From JAUMXJ01 sp041781135 (GTDB lineage: Bacteria > Bacillota > Clostridia > Peptostreptococcales > Acidaminobacteraceae), in NCBI GenBank assembly GCA_041781135.1, contig JBHAZV010000017.1, forward strand, positions 1-33,432: a stretch of DNA of 33,432 bases, written 5' to 3'. Numbering within the stretch: position 1 is the first letter of the stretch; each line of letters opens with the position of its first letter. Positions 1 through 9,125 of the stretch are shown here, piece by piece. Below the pieces are notes generated by a model. That model ran no database searches. It was not told the origin of the DNA and saw only the letters and a program-made list of their open reading frames with translations. Position numbers and translations under genes: made by a program.

Positions 1-1068
1 ATAGCCAGACTTATTTTTACGCCGCAAAAATGGAAATCCACAAATATCAGCCAGATACTGCTGATGTTTATACTTGTAATGGTTTTCCTGCTCACGGTGG
101 AATCGCCAAACCTCAGCACCGGCATAGAAGGACTTAGAGCGGTTGTTCAGTACATGCTTTGGTTTTTCGCCGCAGTTCAGCTCATAGACAGAAAAGAGGA
201 CATAACAAATCTTGTCTGTATCGGCCTCGTGATAGGAGGAGCTGTCGGACTGCACGCAATATATCAATATATTACTAAAGCGCCTATGCTCGGCAACTGG
301 GTCGACGCAACCGAAGTCATAACATCGAGAGCATTTTCGATAATGCTTAGTCCAAACCTGCTCGGCTCGTTCTTTGCATTATTTCTGCCGGTAGCGTTTT
401 CGCTGATTTTTGCAGGCCGCAACTCGGCAACAAAAACTTTTGCGCTCATCTCCTTCGGACTGATGGGACTCGGGTTGCTGTTCACATTCTCGCGCGGCGC
501 CTGGCTTGCAGCCTTTGCCGGTCTGAGCGTTTTTCTGCTTGCCACCTACAAAAAACTGCTGCTCCCCGTAATAATTGCCGCAACTGCAGCGCTAATTTCA
601 ATTCCTGCACTTGGAGACAGATTTTTCAGGTTGTTCACATTCGACTACTATTCAAGATCGGCAGTCGGCGGCAGGGTTTTTAGATTGACAAAAAGCCTTG
701 AAGTGTGGAGCAAAAAACCGATATTCGGCGAAGGGCTCGGCAGGTTCGGCGGCGCAGTCGCAATAAACAACAATCTTTCAACATTCTATACTGACAACTA
801 CTATCTAAAAACGCTCGTAGAAACCGGAATAGTCGGTCTGACTTCAATGCTGATACTTTTTATCTCATTAATAGTTGCATCGATTGCAAAAATACGCTCA
901 ATTTCCGATAAAAATTCTCAAGTACTTATGTACGGATTAATGTCAGGACAAGTTGCCGTACTAATCCATAATTTCAGCGAGAACATATTTGAATCTCCTG
1001 CAATGTCGACATTGTTCTGGCTTTTTGCCGCAATAATAATGGCGTATCCCTCACAGAGCGACAATTAA
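1..1068 (+). CDS. O-antigen ligase / polysaccharide polymerase family membrane protein (5' end outside window)
   Basis: The reading frame is open from base 1, so the gene begins upstream and the first ATG inside the window (64) is probably internal. The product is a polytopic membrane protein with many hydrophobic helices. Its C-terminal half has FGEGLGRFGG followed by DNYYLKTLVETGIVGL, the periplasmic-loop signature of the Wzy/O-antigen ligase family (PF04932 type). Family members polymerise or transfer lipid-linked glycans outside the membrane. In a monoderm with SLH proteins, the likely product is a secondary cell-wall polymer or a surface polysaccharide, which is inference from the neighbouring flippase and CsaB genes. 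Its stop codon lies only two bases from the stop of the convergent flippase gene, leaving no room for a separate terminator. The family is fairly certain; the substrate is not known. Confidence 0.8.
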   Translation: MARLIFTPQKWKSTNISQILLMFILVMVFLLTVESPNLSTGIEGLRAVVQYMLWFFAAVQLIDRKEDITNLVCIGLVIGGAVGLHAIYQYITKAPMLGNWVDATEVITSRAFSIMLSPNLLGSFFALFLPVAFSLIFAGRNSATKTFALISFGLMGLGLLFTFSRGAWLAAFAGLSVFLLATYKKLLLPVIIAATAALISIPALGDRFFRLFTFDYYSRSAVGGRVFRLTKSLEVWSKKPIFGEGLGRFGGAVAINNNLSTFYTDNYYLKTLVETGIVGLTSMLILFISLIVASIAKIRSISDKNSQVLMYGLMSGQVAVLIHNFSENIFESPAMSTLFWLFAAIIMAYPSQSDN

Positions 1069-1070
1069 CG

Positions 1071-2507
1071 CTATTTCCTGTTTTGAAAGAACTGCAGTGT
1101 TCCAAGCGCAATATGTACAGCGCCATATACCGCCGCGCCCGCGGCGCAAAGTACAAACAGCCTCGGCAATCCCGAATTAAAAAATTTCAAAATGAATAGA
1201 AGCACGCCGACCATCACGCAGACCGCGCCGGCGGTATTTAACAAAATCCTGCGTTCAAACGTTATTCGAACGGTTTTGTTCCTGAAAAAGTAACACACTG
1301 CAGAATAAACGATAAATGAAAACAAGGTCGTATAAGCAGCCGCAATATAACCGCAGAGCGGAACAAATACCAGATTGAGCACAATGTTAAGCACTGCAAC
1401 AAATGAAGAGTTTTTCACAATATTTACTGTCTTCTTTGTGAGTTCATGACCCTTGTTAAAATACTCGGAAAGTCCATAAAAAAACATTGCGGCGGCCGTC
1501 AGTGCCACCACCGAGCTTGCGTCGGCATATTCAATTCCCAGCAACGCGCCGGACAAATCTTCTGAAACAAACGCAAGCCCCACAGCGGCAGGCAGCGCCA
1601 AAAATACATAATTTGAAATTGAGCGCGAAAGTATCGCCACCGTTTCGCCTGTTTTTCCAGCCGCCCAAACCCCAAGCAGCCGCGGATAAAAACCCTTGCT
1701 GAGTCCCAGGGTGAGCAGCGTAAAAATTGATGATGCGATCGAATAATTCGCCGTATAAAGCCCTACGCTCGCCTCTCCGAAATATGCGTCTACCACATAC
1801 CTGTCGGAGATATTCAGCACATACATCGTCAGGGTGAGAAAAATCAGCGGAAAGCCATATCTTATAAATGATCCTGCAAGCCTGCCGTCAAAATTGGATA
1901 CCCTTACGCTGCCGCTAACACCAAAAATCCCTGCCGCGACAAAAGCTGCAAGCAAATCTACCGCGCCGCGGCCAAACGCAATGCACAGTATCGGTGAAAC
2001 ACCGCAAAAATAGAGTGTAAGCGAAAGCGCAGGTCTGCCAAATGCAGTCAGCATAACCAGTACAAGATTTTGTCTGCGTCTGTCGTCATATAGCAAAAGC
2101 TCTACGAGCAGCTGATTTATCGTAAACCCAAAGAAATAGAGCAAAAATGAAAGCAACCATACTCCTTTGCCGCCGCCGGCAGCCAGAATAATTGCAAGAA
2201 CCACGCCGCCAGCTAAAGCGGATACCGCATAAGAAAAAAACAGAGTAGAAAGAAATCTTGCCCGCTCCTCGGCGTTTTTTTTGAACTCGCTTATATATCG
2301 CGTGCCTACGAACCTTAGCCATGTTATGGCTAAAATGGCAATCAAGGTCACAGAAGCGTTCGCGACAGAGTATTCGCCAAACACTGCTTTGCCAAACAGC
2401 CTCGTATATATCGCAAGCTCCGCCATTCCAACGGCGCCCTCAACCACCTTAAACGGCAGATAAGAGAACCCGGAATTGCCAAATCTTCCGAAAGCCCTTT
2501 TTATCAC
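1071..2507 (-). CDS. Lipid-linked polysaccharide flippase (Wzx/MOP family)
   Basis: This 478-residue protein is almost entirely hydrophobic, with about 12-14 predicted membrane helices, the length and layout of MOP-superfamily flippases (Wzx, RfbX, MurJ relatives). The N-terminus (GNSGFSYLPFKVVEGAVGMA) resembles polysaccharide biosynthesis flippases with their amphipathic first helix. Such proteins move undecaprenyl-linked oligosaccharides to the outer face of the membrane. The start is a GTG (2505-2507) that overlaps the TGA stop of the upstream glycosyltransferase-CsaB gene as GTGA, with a GGAG ribosome site inside that gene, so the two are translationally coupled. Together with the polymerase/ligase gene it forms a plausible export and polymerisation set for the wall glycopolymer that CsaB pyruvylates. 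The substrate is inferred from context only. Confidence 0.85.
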   Translation of the reverse strand: MIKRAFGRFGNSGFSYLPFKVVEGAVGMAELAIYTRLFGKAVFGEYSVANASVTLIAILAITWLRFVGTRYISEFKKNAEERARFLSTLFFSYAVSALAGGVVLAIILAAGGGKGVWLLSFLLYFFGFTINQLLVELLLYDDRRRQNLVLVMLTAFGRPALSLTLYFCGVSPILCIAFGRGAVDLLAAFVAAGIFGVSGSVRVSNFDGRLAGSFIRYGFPLIFLTLTMYVLNISDRYVVDAYFGEASVGLYTANYSIASSIFTLLTLGLSKGFYPRLLGVWAAGKTGETVAILSRSISNYVFLALPAAVGLAFVSEDLSGALLGIEYADASSVVALTAAAMFFYGLSEYFNKGHELTKKTVNIVKNSSFVAVLNIVLNLVFVPLCGYIAAAYTTLFSFIVYSAVCYFFRNKTVRITFERRILLNTAGAVCVMVGVLLFILKFFNSGLPRLFVLCAAGAAVYGAVHIALGTLQFFQNRK

Positions 2508-4759
2508 AGTATCTGCTCCATATATTCCTGATTTTTTGCGGCATTACTCCTTATTATCTCAGTGTTTTTCACGAGAATTTCAACCGATTCATCGCGTTTC
2601 TGCAGCAGCCCGTTCACAGCCCGCATAACATCTGAAACATCGATGTCTGCAAGGTCGTCCACCAGCGGCATTTCCAACTCCTTTGAATAATAAACAATCT
2701 TCGGATCGTAATTGAACGCGACAAACGGAACGCGCGCTATTGCGCTGTAAATAATTGCGTGAAGCCTCATTCCGAGAGTCAGCCGCGCCCTGCTCATAAA
2801 TCCGATGATTTCCTGCGGAGTATACCTTCCGCTCACGACAATGCCGGAATTTCGCATATTTGAGGCAATCCTCTGCGATATGCGCACATCCGCAGGATGC
2901 CTCATAGGCACAAAGACTATTTTGCAGCCGTATTTCTCCACTATGCTGTCGCATATTTCGGCAACCGCACGCGCATACCTGTCCTCATTTTTCCACGACC
3001 TAAACATTACGCACACATAATCTTCATTCGGCAAAATATTTTCGTCTCTAAATATTTTTTGGCAATCGCCGCCTCCGGCTTCGGTCAAAAAAACGGGGTC
3101 GCCGGTTATATGCAGTCCAGGTATGTCTACACCCATTTCTTTTAAGAAATTGTAAGAAAACCGCTCTCGCACGGTTATGAGCTCGATACGTCTCAGCACA
3201 GACGCCGTCAGCTTCATATTAAACCGCGAACTGATCGGCCCTATGCCGTTGGCAATCAGCGCGACCTTTGCCCCAGCCCATTTTGCCAGTTTTATCACGC
3301 TTAAATAATAGTACAGCGAACGATTGCTCGATCTGTCCTGAAGAAGACTCCCGCCGCCCATTACAAGCATATTAACGCGCTTAAACAATTTTATTACTTC
3401 AAAAATATTAAATCTGCCCACTGCATCTACGCCATATTCCCTCGCAGTCGCTTCCGGAGTCTTTGACAAAACTGTAATTTTTACCGGAGCCCCCGACGAG
3501 GTGCGTATGTGGTTGACCATACCGACAATTTCGTGCAAAATCGCATCGTCGCCTGAATTCTGATAACCGTAGTAGCCGCATATAGCGAGTTGCTTCGGAT
3601 TTTCAGTTAAAATTTCTCTGTATATTTTCTCGTGCGTCTCCGCCATGGCGTCTGCGCTGAACTCCGAACAGATTCGCTTTTTGAATGAACGCGCCATGTC
3701 ATACGCTTTAGACGGATCGGATATCAGCGTCAATATTTTATCCGCTAAATCGGCCTCATCGCCGCTTGTAAACAGCATTCCATCTACTTTGTCCCTTATC
3801 ATCTCCGGGATTCCTCCGACGCGCGATGCAACTGTCGGCAATGTATGCAGTCCGCCCTCGAGCAGCGCATACGGAAAACTCTCCGAATAAGATGTGAGCA
3901 CGTTTATATCTATACTTTTATAAAAACTGCTTACATCGTGTATAAATCCCAAAAACTGCACGCAATCCTCAAGCTGCAAATCATTCACAAGCTTTTTGAG
4001 CCGCGCTTCCTCCGAACCCGAACCGGCTATAAGCACTGAAAACGGCTTAGCTTCGACATTTGGAGCATCAGCATTGGAATTGCCGAGCCTTTTCTTCAAA
4101 AGAGCAGCCGCCTTGATTAGCACCTCCACGCCCTTGATCGGGTGCAGCCTGCTTACACAGCCTATTTTGATTGTGTCCGCGCGCTCTGCAATATCAGAAC
4201 CGTATGCGCCGTCCGAACTTCGATCGGCGCTTTGTCCCTGCTGACGCGGCAGAACCACGCCATTGTACACAACCTTTATCTTTTTTTTATCAAAGCCGCG
4301 CTCGATAAAATCTTCTCTGAACTTATTAGTTACACACAAATAATAATCTATCTTCTTTAGCGCCCTTACGTTCAGATATGTAAACAACAGCTTTTTAAGC
4401 CTGTTATGGTCAAAATCATGCCTGTAATCTGAATGGATAGTAGTCGCTATCGGTATTCGCAGATGTTTTTTGAGTTTGACAGCTACGAAATTCGCGCGCG
4501 CGCCGTGACAGTGCAGCAAATCATAATTACCCGCCCTTGCTATATCCGTAATCTTTCGAATAACTGAAAGATCATAACGATTCCTCTGACCGAGCGAGAC
4601 TGCGTCTATCCCACATTCCAACGCCGCGCGATAATTTGCGCCGCTCTCAAGACAGAGCAGTTTAACTTCGTGTTTCTTGGACAGCGCTCCAAGCAAAGTC
4701 ACAATATGAGTCAGCGCCCCACCTATATCATTTCCGCTTACAAGATGCAGTATTTTCAA
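2504..4759 (-). CDS. csaB: GT4 glycosyltransferase fused to CsaB-type polysaccharide pyruvyl transferase
   Basis: This 751-residue protein has two parts. Residues 1 to about 380 are a GT-B fold, GT4-type glycosyltransferase: an N-terminal GNDIGGALTHIV loop, the HCHGARAN segment, and the donor-site SYSESFPYALLEGG followed by VASRVGGIPE. Residues from about 388 begin LAICGYYGYQNSGDDAILHE, the usual start of CsaB, and continue through MGGGSLLQD, GIGPI and RLHAIIYSA to the end at family length (about 364 residues). CsaB adds ketal pyruvate from phosphoenolpyruvate to wall-polymer sugars, making the ligand for SLH domains. Fusion of both activities suggests the transferred sugar is the one pyruvylated, which is inference. 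The start is TTG, 4 bases after AGGTGGGTG. The two SLH proteins encoded at 10.6-15.3 kb are the natural clients. Confidence 0.88.
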   Translation of the reverse strand: MKILHLVSGNDIGGALTHIVTLLGALSKKHEVKLLCLESGANYRAALECGIDAVSLGQRNRYDLSVIRKITDIARAGNYDLLHCHGARANFVAVKLKKHLRIPIATTIHSDYRHDFDHNRLKKLLFTYLNVRALKKIDYYLCVTNKFREDFIERGFDKKKIKVVYNGVVLPRQQGQSADRSSDGAYGSDIAERADTIKIGCVSRLHPIKGVEVLIKAAALLKKRLGNSNADAPNVEAKPFSVLIAGSGSEEARLKKLVNDLQLEDCVQFLGFIHDVSSFYKSIDINVLTSYSESFPYALLEGGLHTLPTVASRVGGIPEMIRDKVDGMLFTSGDEADLADKILTLISDPSKAYDMARSFKKRICSEFSADAMAETHEKIYREILTENPKQLAICGYYGYQNSGDDAILHEIVGMVNHIRTSSGAPVKITVLSKTPEATAREYGVDAVGRFNIFEVIKLFKRVNMLVMGGGSLLQDRSSNRSLYYYLSVIKLAKWAGAKVALIANGIGPISSRFNMKLTASVLRRIELITVRERFSYNFLKEMGVDIPGLHITGDPVFLTEAGGGDCQKIFRDENILPNEDYVCVMFRSWKNEDRYARAVAEICDSIVEKYGCKIVFVPMRHPADVRISQRIASNMRNSGIVVSGRYTPQEIIGFMSRARLTLGMRLHAIIYSAIARVPFVAFNYDPKIVYYSKELEMPLVDDLADIDVSDVMRAVNGLLQKRDESVEILVKNTEIIRSNAAKNQEYMEQIL

Positions 4760-4777
4760 AATTCACCCACCTGCACA

Positions 4778-4786
4778 ATTATAGCA
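4778..4786 (-). promoter_or_regulatory. Extended -10 promoter for the csaB-flippase operon
   Basis: Read on the minus strand the sequence is TGC TATAAT: a perfect -10 hexamer with the TG extension. No good -35 hexamer sits 16-18 bases upstream; a TTGAAA lies 22 bases away, which is too far. The predicted start of transcription is near 4771, about 12 bases before the TTG start and at the edge of the ribosome binding site (4766-4772). The element is seen directly; activity is inferred. Confidence 0.55.
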
Positions 4787-4838
4787 AATTTTTGCGATTG
4801 CATTCTTTCAAAACCGAAAAACAAGCACAAAGAAAATA

Positions 4839-5420
4839 CTAAAGAATCGCCTGCGCTTCTGCCGCCCGCAACTGCTCATTCAGCTGTTCGTTATAATGTT
4901 TAGCCTGCGCATTCCATAGCGTTGAATAAGCGCCGTCGGACTGTTTGAGCAATTCGGCATGCGTACAAATCTGCGCTACTTCGCCGTTTTCCAGCACGGC
5001 GACCATATCACAAAAGATACACGACGAGAGCCTGTGAGATATATAAATCACGGGGCTACCCAAAGTTATTTCGCTGAAATTTTTGTATATCTCATAAACG
5101 GCAGCAGTAACAACAATCTCGTTCGCTGATTCGCCTGAAACGGCAGCATCGATCAATGTCGATAATGCAAACCGAACATTTTTTCGTTTATCGATACCGA
5201 ATATAGATGCACCATCGGACGGCTTCCGAGCGACATCAACCCCGAAAGCAAAAATGTAAGCGCCGTTTTGGAAAAAACCAGTGCCAACGACAGGGACCAT
5301 CACAAGCCCGAGCGGAAAGGTTTTTGCCCATATTTTGGCATAAAACCACATATTATCCGCTATTCCGCGAATATTACTATCTTGAAGTTTTTGTTTGTTC
5401 CTCTTTTCTCTGCGGTTCTC
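4839..5420 (-). pseudogene. Remnant of an ABC exporter (membrane-domain piece plus ATPase tail)
   Basis: The frame is open from a stop at 5421-5423 to 4839, with a first ATG at 5351. The early part (KIWAKTFPLGLVMVPVVG and following) looks like one or two helices of an ABC exporter membrane domain. The end is a typical exporter ATPase tail: YEIYKNFSEI, the H-loop YISHRLSSCIFCD, then VLENGEV and LWNAQAKHYN. Walker A, Q-loop, the LSGGQ signature and Walker B, which should lie between these, are absent, so the protein could not hydrolyse ATP. A normal exporter half is about 570-600 residues; this is under 200. I read it as a decayed gene with a large internal deletion. No convincing ribosome site precedes the ATG. 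A second, N-terminal ABC fragment lies at 24.5 kb. Confidence 0.75.
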
Positions 5421-5530
5421 CTATAGCAGATCATAACGTAATTGAGAATGATTTTTCAATAACTCAGAAGAGCACGCGCTATATTGAATGAAACCGCTGC
5501 ACATTGCTCAAATTCTGTTAAAATCAAAAC

Positions 5531-5559
5531 TTGGCATTTATCCGAGCACAAGGTATAAT
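5531..5559 (+). promoter_or_regulatory. Near-consensus housekeeping promoter of the GGDEF-M20 operon
   Basis: TTGGCA (5531-5536), a 17-base spacer and a perfect TATAAT (5554-5559) form a strong vegetative (SigA-type) promoter. Transcription should begin about 5566, inside or at the edge of the AGAGGA ribosome site (5565-5570) and only about nine bases before the ATG at 5575. This placement rules out the longer reading frame beginning at 5488 as the main product. Confidence 0.75.
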
Positions 5560-5574
5560 AATAAAGAGGAAACT

Positions 5575-7797
5575 ATGGACACAGCAAAATATAAAAATAT
5601 TGACATATCCGAAGTTCACAAAAGCCTTATCTCAGATGTAGACAACTATCCTACTGACGCCGCCAAGTTATTGGACGAGCTTACAAAAACAGAGCGTTAT
5701 ACCGAGGATGCCGAATTCCGCCTGAATGTCGAATCCATCAAGGGAATGCTGATGATAATGTCCGGCAAATATTCCGAAGTTATCAATCACTGCACCGAGT
5801 TAGTCGAGATAACAATCGCCTGCAAAATTTGGTATCTTCTGTCATTTAATCTCAACCTGATTGCAAACGCCTACTTTGGGTTCGGCAACTTTGAGCGTGC
5901 ACTGGAATTCTACTACGGCGTCATTAACAACGAAAAAGAACACAAGCTTTCTGCAATGACTTCGATTTCATACAACAATATCGCGCTGATATACCTCAAT
6001 CTGAATGTATATGAAAAAGCCGAGCAATATTTCAGACTTGCAATTGAAACGCTGGAACGCGGTGGCGCAGAGCAGTTCCGCTATTCAAACAAACTTGTGA
6101 CATCGCTGAGCCACCTCGCTCTTTCACTCTGTTATTCAAACAAGCTGGACAAAGCTTCTGAAATTTTCAAAAAAATCGAATCGATCGGCGCCGAGGGCTT
6201 AACTGCAGACACCTTGTACTCTATGTACATTTCCAAAATGTTTTATCTATTTCACTCCGGCAGCTACGCAGAGGCAAAAAAAGAATACTATAATGCGCTG
6301 AATTTTATCGAAAATACCGATTACATAAGCATTTTAACCTGCTCGTTTATCGATCTTGCGACAAAATTCGGCATTGATAAAGACTACTACATCAAAGAAC
6401 TGATAACCTTAGAAAATGCCGATATTTCAAACAATATGCGGCTCAATGAAACCGCTTACACAGAACTCATACGCCACTACGAACAAATCGGAAATATCTC
6501 AAAAAGCAAAGACCTGCAAAATCAGTATATAGAATTTCTGGAAAAAAGCATAAAACACCTCAAGGATAAACAGGTAGATTCCATACAAATCGTGGAAAAC
6601 ATGCTTATAAACAGCAAGACTACACCGAGTTCGCAAAACAAAAACCGTGAACTTAAACTCGTTGCAGAGGAGGCTATACGAAACAAAAACGCGCTACAAG
6701 CGGCATACGACAGGCTCGATATAATCAGGGAACTCGGAATTAAGTTAACTTCATCGCTCGACCTCTCTGAAGTTATCGATCTCATCTACCAGGATATATT
6801 CAAAAACGTGGCTGCGGATATATTTACGCTGATGGTCGCCGAACCGGAACACGGCAGGCTGCGCGCCGTGGCATACTACGAGCTCGGCATTTTGAAACCT
6901 CCATTCAACATCACATTTGACACGGAGGAAAGCCTTCTTGTAATGTGCTATAAAGACAACCGGCTCATCACCTCAAATGATTCCGTATTCAAAATCATGA
7001 GGGAAAAACAGGTTCAAAAAACCGGAATCGCGCAGATGAATTCGGCGCTTTACATGCCTCTTACAGTAGGAAATAAAACAATAGGCGTGTGCTCGGTGCA
7101 GAGCAAAATGCGAGACAGCTATTCCGACGACGATATAAAATTTTTGCAGGAAATGCTTCCATATCTCTCGATAGCGCTGAACAATGCCGTTCATTCATGG
7201 AAGCTCGAACGCGAAATACAAATGCATATCGAGACACAGAATAAACTCAAGGAAGCCAACAAAATACTTGAAAAAATATCGAGCATCGACAGCCTGACGC
7301 AGATAAGCGGAAGAAGGAGCTTCGAAAAGAAATTTCTGACCTTGCTTAGAAGCGCAGCAAAGAAAAAACTGCCGGTCGGCGTATTTATGTTCGATATCGA
7401 TGATTTCAAGCTGTACAACGACACCTACGGTCACTTTGACGGAGATGAAGCATTAAAGAATGTCGCGCGCATAGTAAACTCCAAAATAAGTGAAGCGGGT
7501 GGAATTGCGGCGCGATTCGGCGGTGAGGAGTTTATAAGCGCGTGCTCCGGACTCAGCGCCGCAGAGTGCCTGAATTTAGCGGAGGAAATACTGCGCGAAG
7601 TAGCTGACGCCGATATCGTCCACTCGAAATCCGCGGCGGGCAAGATGACACTAAGCGCCGGCATAGCATTTGCAAATGATGCCGGAGTCCAGCACAAATC
7701 CGAGCTTATGAAGTGCGCAGATATGATGCTTTACAATGCAAAAAATACAGGCAAGAACAGAGCTTGCATAAAAAATATGTCAGAGGAGGAAGCATGA
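5575..7797 (+). CDS. TPR-GAF-GGDEF diguanylate cyclase
   Basis: The start chosen is ATG 5575, 4 bases after AGAGGA and just downstream of a strong promoter; the frame itself is open further upstream. The 740-residue product has no clear membrane helix, so it is probably cytoplasmic. Residues of about 40-330 are helical TPR-like repeats (for example ISYNNIALIYLNLNVYEKAE). A GAF domain follows at about 380-530, then a short coiled coil, then a GGDEF domain from about 570. The cyclase has MFDIDDFKLYNDTYGH and an intact RFGGEEF active site (GGEEF at 649-653), so it should make c-di-GMP from GTP. The inhibitory RxxD site normally just before it is not present. The M20 peptidase ATG overlaps the stop as ATGA. 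TPR and GAF parts presumably sense partners or a small ligand; which is unknown. Confidence 0.9.
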   Translation: MDTAKYKNIDISEVHKSLISDVDNYPTDAAKLLDELTKTERYTEDAEFRLNVESIKGMLMIMSGKYSEVINHCTELVEITIACKIWYLLSFNLNLIANAYFGFGNFERALEFYYGVINNEKEHKLSAMTSISYNNIALIYLNLNVYEKAEQYFRLAIETLERGGAEQFRYSNKLVTSLSHLALSLCYSNKLDKASEIFKKIESIGAEGLTADTLYSMYISKMFYLFHSGSYAEAKKEYYNALNFIENTDYISILTCSFIDLATKFGIDKDYYIKELITLENADISNNMRLNETAYTELIRHYEQIGNISKSKDLQNQYIEFLEKSIKHLKDKQVDSIQIVENMLINSKTTPSSQNKNRELKLVAEEAIRNKNALQAAYDRLDIIRELGIKLTSSLDLSEVIDLIYQDIFKNVAADIFTLMVAEPEHGRLRAVAYYELGILKPPFNITFDTEESLLVMCYKDNRLITSNDSVFKIMREKQVQKTGIAQMNSALYMPLTVGNKTIGVCSVQSKMRDSYSDDDIKFLQEMLPYLSIALNNAVHSWKLEREIQMHIETQNKLKEANKILEKISSIDSLTQISGRRSFEKKFLTLLRSAAKKKLPVGVFMFDIDDFKLYNDTYGHFDGDEALKNVARIVNSKISEAGGIAARFGGEEFISACSGLSAAECLNLAEEILREVADADIVHSKSAAGKMTLSAGIAFANDAGVQHKSELMKCADMMLYNAKNTGKNRACIKNMSEEEA

Positions 7798-9113
7798 ACC
7801 TTCAAAGAGCGATAGCCAATCTATCCAAAGCTATTTCTTACAAAACCGTAACAAATCAAGAATTTGATAAAATCGATGCACAGGAATTTAGCGGATTCCT
7901 CTCCTTTCTCAGAGAGAACTATCCGCTTGTGCACAAAAAGCTGGAATGTACGACAATCAATACTTTTTCTCCTGTTTTTCGCTGGAGGGGCAAATCAGAC
8001 GCATCTGCCCCGATTCTTCTGACTGCGCACTACGACGTTGTTCCGGTCGCTGATACCGGGTGGACGCACGAGCCGTTCAGCGGACACATCTGCGAGGAAA
8101 ACATCTCGGGCAGAGGAACAATAGACAATAAAAATACTCTTATTGCACTGCTCGAAACCGCAGAATACCTGCTCGAAACGGATTATACACCCGCAAGAGA
8201 TATATACTTTGCCTTCGGATTCGATGAGGAGGTAGGAGGCAAATTGGGCGCTTCGCAAATCGCCGAGCATTTCAAAAACTCCGGAATAAAATTCGAAATG
8301 GTTCTTGACGAGGGAGGCGTAGTCACCACCGGCGACAGTATGGGCATTCATTCGGATATAGCGGTTATCGGTCTTGCCGAAAAGGGCAATACCAGCATTG
8401 AACTGATTTTTGACGGCGAGGAAGGGCATTCCTCTATGCCGCCGCAAAATACAAGCATCGGAAAAATGGCGGCCCTTATACGCGATGTAGAATCACACCC
8501 CCGAAAGGCGCGCCTTGTAGAGCCGGTGCTGTCTATGCTAAAGGCGATCGCTCCCCATAAAAAGGGCTTTGAGGGCTTCGTTCTCAGAAATCCCGGCCTG
8601 TTTGCTCCCGTAATCAACGCTTCGCTCGGAAAGGGAAGGCAGACCGCCCCAATGACCAGAACCACTGTCGCTTTCACAATGACAAACAGCGGCACTGCGC
8701 CTAATGTGCTGCCTAAACAGGCAAGCTGCGTCGCAAATATCAGAGTGCTGCCGGGCGACAGTGTAGAGAGCATCATAGAGTGGCTCCGATCCTTTGGCCA
8801 CGATTTCAAAACAAAACCCCTGCTGATCGAAGAAGCTTCAAAATGCAGCAGGCAAGACACTCCGGGCTACAAAATACTCTGCAAAACAATCGCCGAGATT
8901 TTTCCAGAAGCAGTCATCACTCCCTACCTGATGGTTGGCGGAACAGACGCACGCAAGTACGAAGAAGTCGCGGAAAATGTTTATCGCTTTATGCCGTGCA
9001 GGCTCACAGCCTCCGATCTCGCAAAAATGCATGGCACCAATGAATTTATATCAAAGAAAAATCTTGAAAATATGCTGAAATTCTTTGAGACATTTATAAA
9101 AAATCTCAACTAA
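7794..9113 (+). CDS. M20 family zinc metallopeptidase / amidohydrolase
   Basis: The start is ATG 7794, overlapping the cyclase stop as ATGA and preceded by GAGGAGGAAGC; upstream in-frame codons lie inside the cyclase. The 439-residue product carries the full M20 metal and catalytic set: H79 and D81 in TAHYDVVP, bridging D111 in GRGTIDNKN, E145 and E146 in DEEVGG, D172 in LDEGG, and H413 in KMHGTNE. A dimerisation insert lies between. It most resembles the carboxypeptidase-S/PM20D1 branch, which hydrolyses dipeptides or N-acyl amino acids. There is no signal peptide, so it acts in the cytoplasm. Its position directly before two polytopic membrane proteins suggests that it cleaves a substrate they import, which is inference. 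The active site appears intact. Confidence 0.9.
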   Translation: MNLQRAIANLSKAISYKTVTNQEFDKIDAQEFSGFLSFLRENYPLVHKKLECTTINTFSPVFRWRGKSDASAPILLTAHYDVVPVADTGWTHEPFSGHICEENISGRGTIDNKNTLIALLETAEYLLETDYTPARDIYFAFGFDEEVGGKLGASQIAEHFKNSGIKFEMVLDEGGVVTTGDSMGIHSDIAVIGLAEKGNTSIELIFDGEEGHSSMPPQNTSIGKMAALIRDVESHPRKARLVEPVLSMLKAIAPHKKGFEGFVLRNPGLFAPVINASLGKGRQTAPMTRTTVAFTMTNSGTAPNVLPKQASCVANIRVLPGDSVESIIEWLRSFGHDFKTKPLLIEEASKCSRQDTPGYKILCKTIAEIFPEAVITPYLMVGGTDARKYEEVAENVYRFMPCRLTASDLAKMHGTNEFISKKNLENMLKFFETFIKNLN

Positions 9114-9125
9114 AAAGGAGAGCTT

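Noticed and set aside
5207..5491. 94-residue plus-strand frame before the GGDEF gene
   Set aside because: It is antisense to the ABC exporter remnant and has no ribosome site or recognisable motif.
5488..5574. Longer N-terminus for the GGDEF protein from ATG 5488
   Set aside because: A near-perfect promoter (5531-5559) and the AGAGGA site lie inside it, and the extra residues do not look like part of the protein.
8348..8860. 170-residue minus-strand frame inside the M20 gene
   Set aside because: The M20 gene has the full metal-ligand set on the plus strand; the antisense frame is Ser/Pro-rich with no initiation signal.
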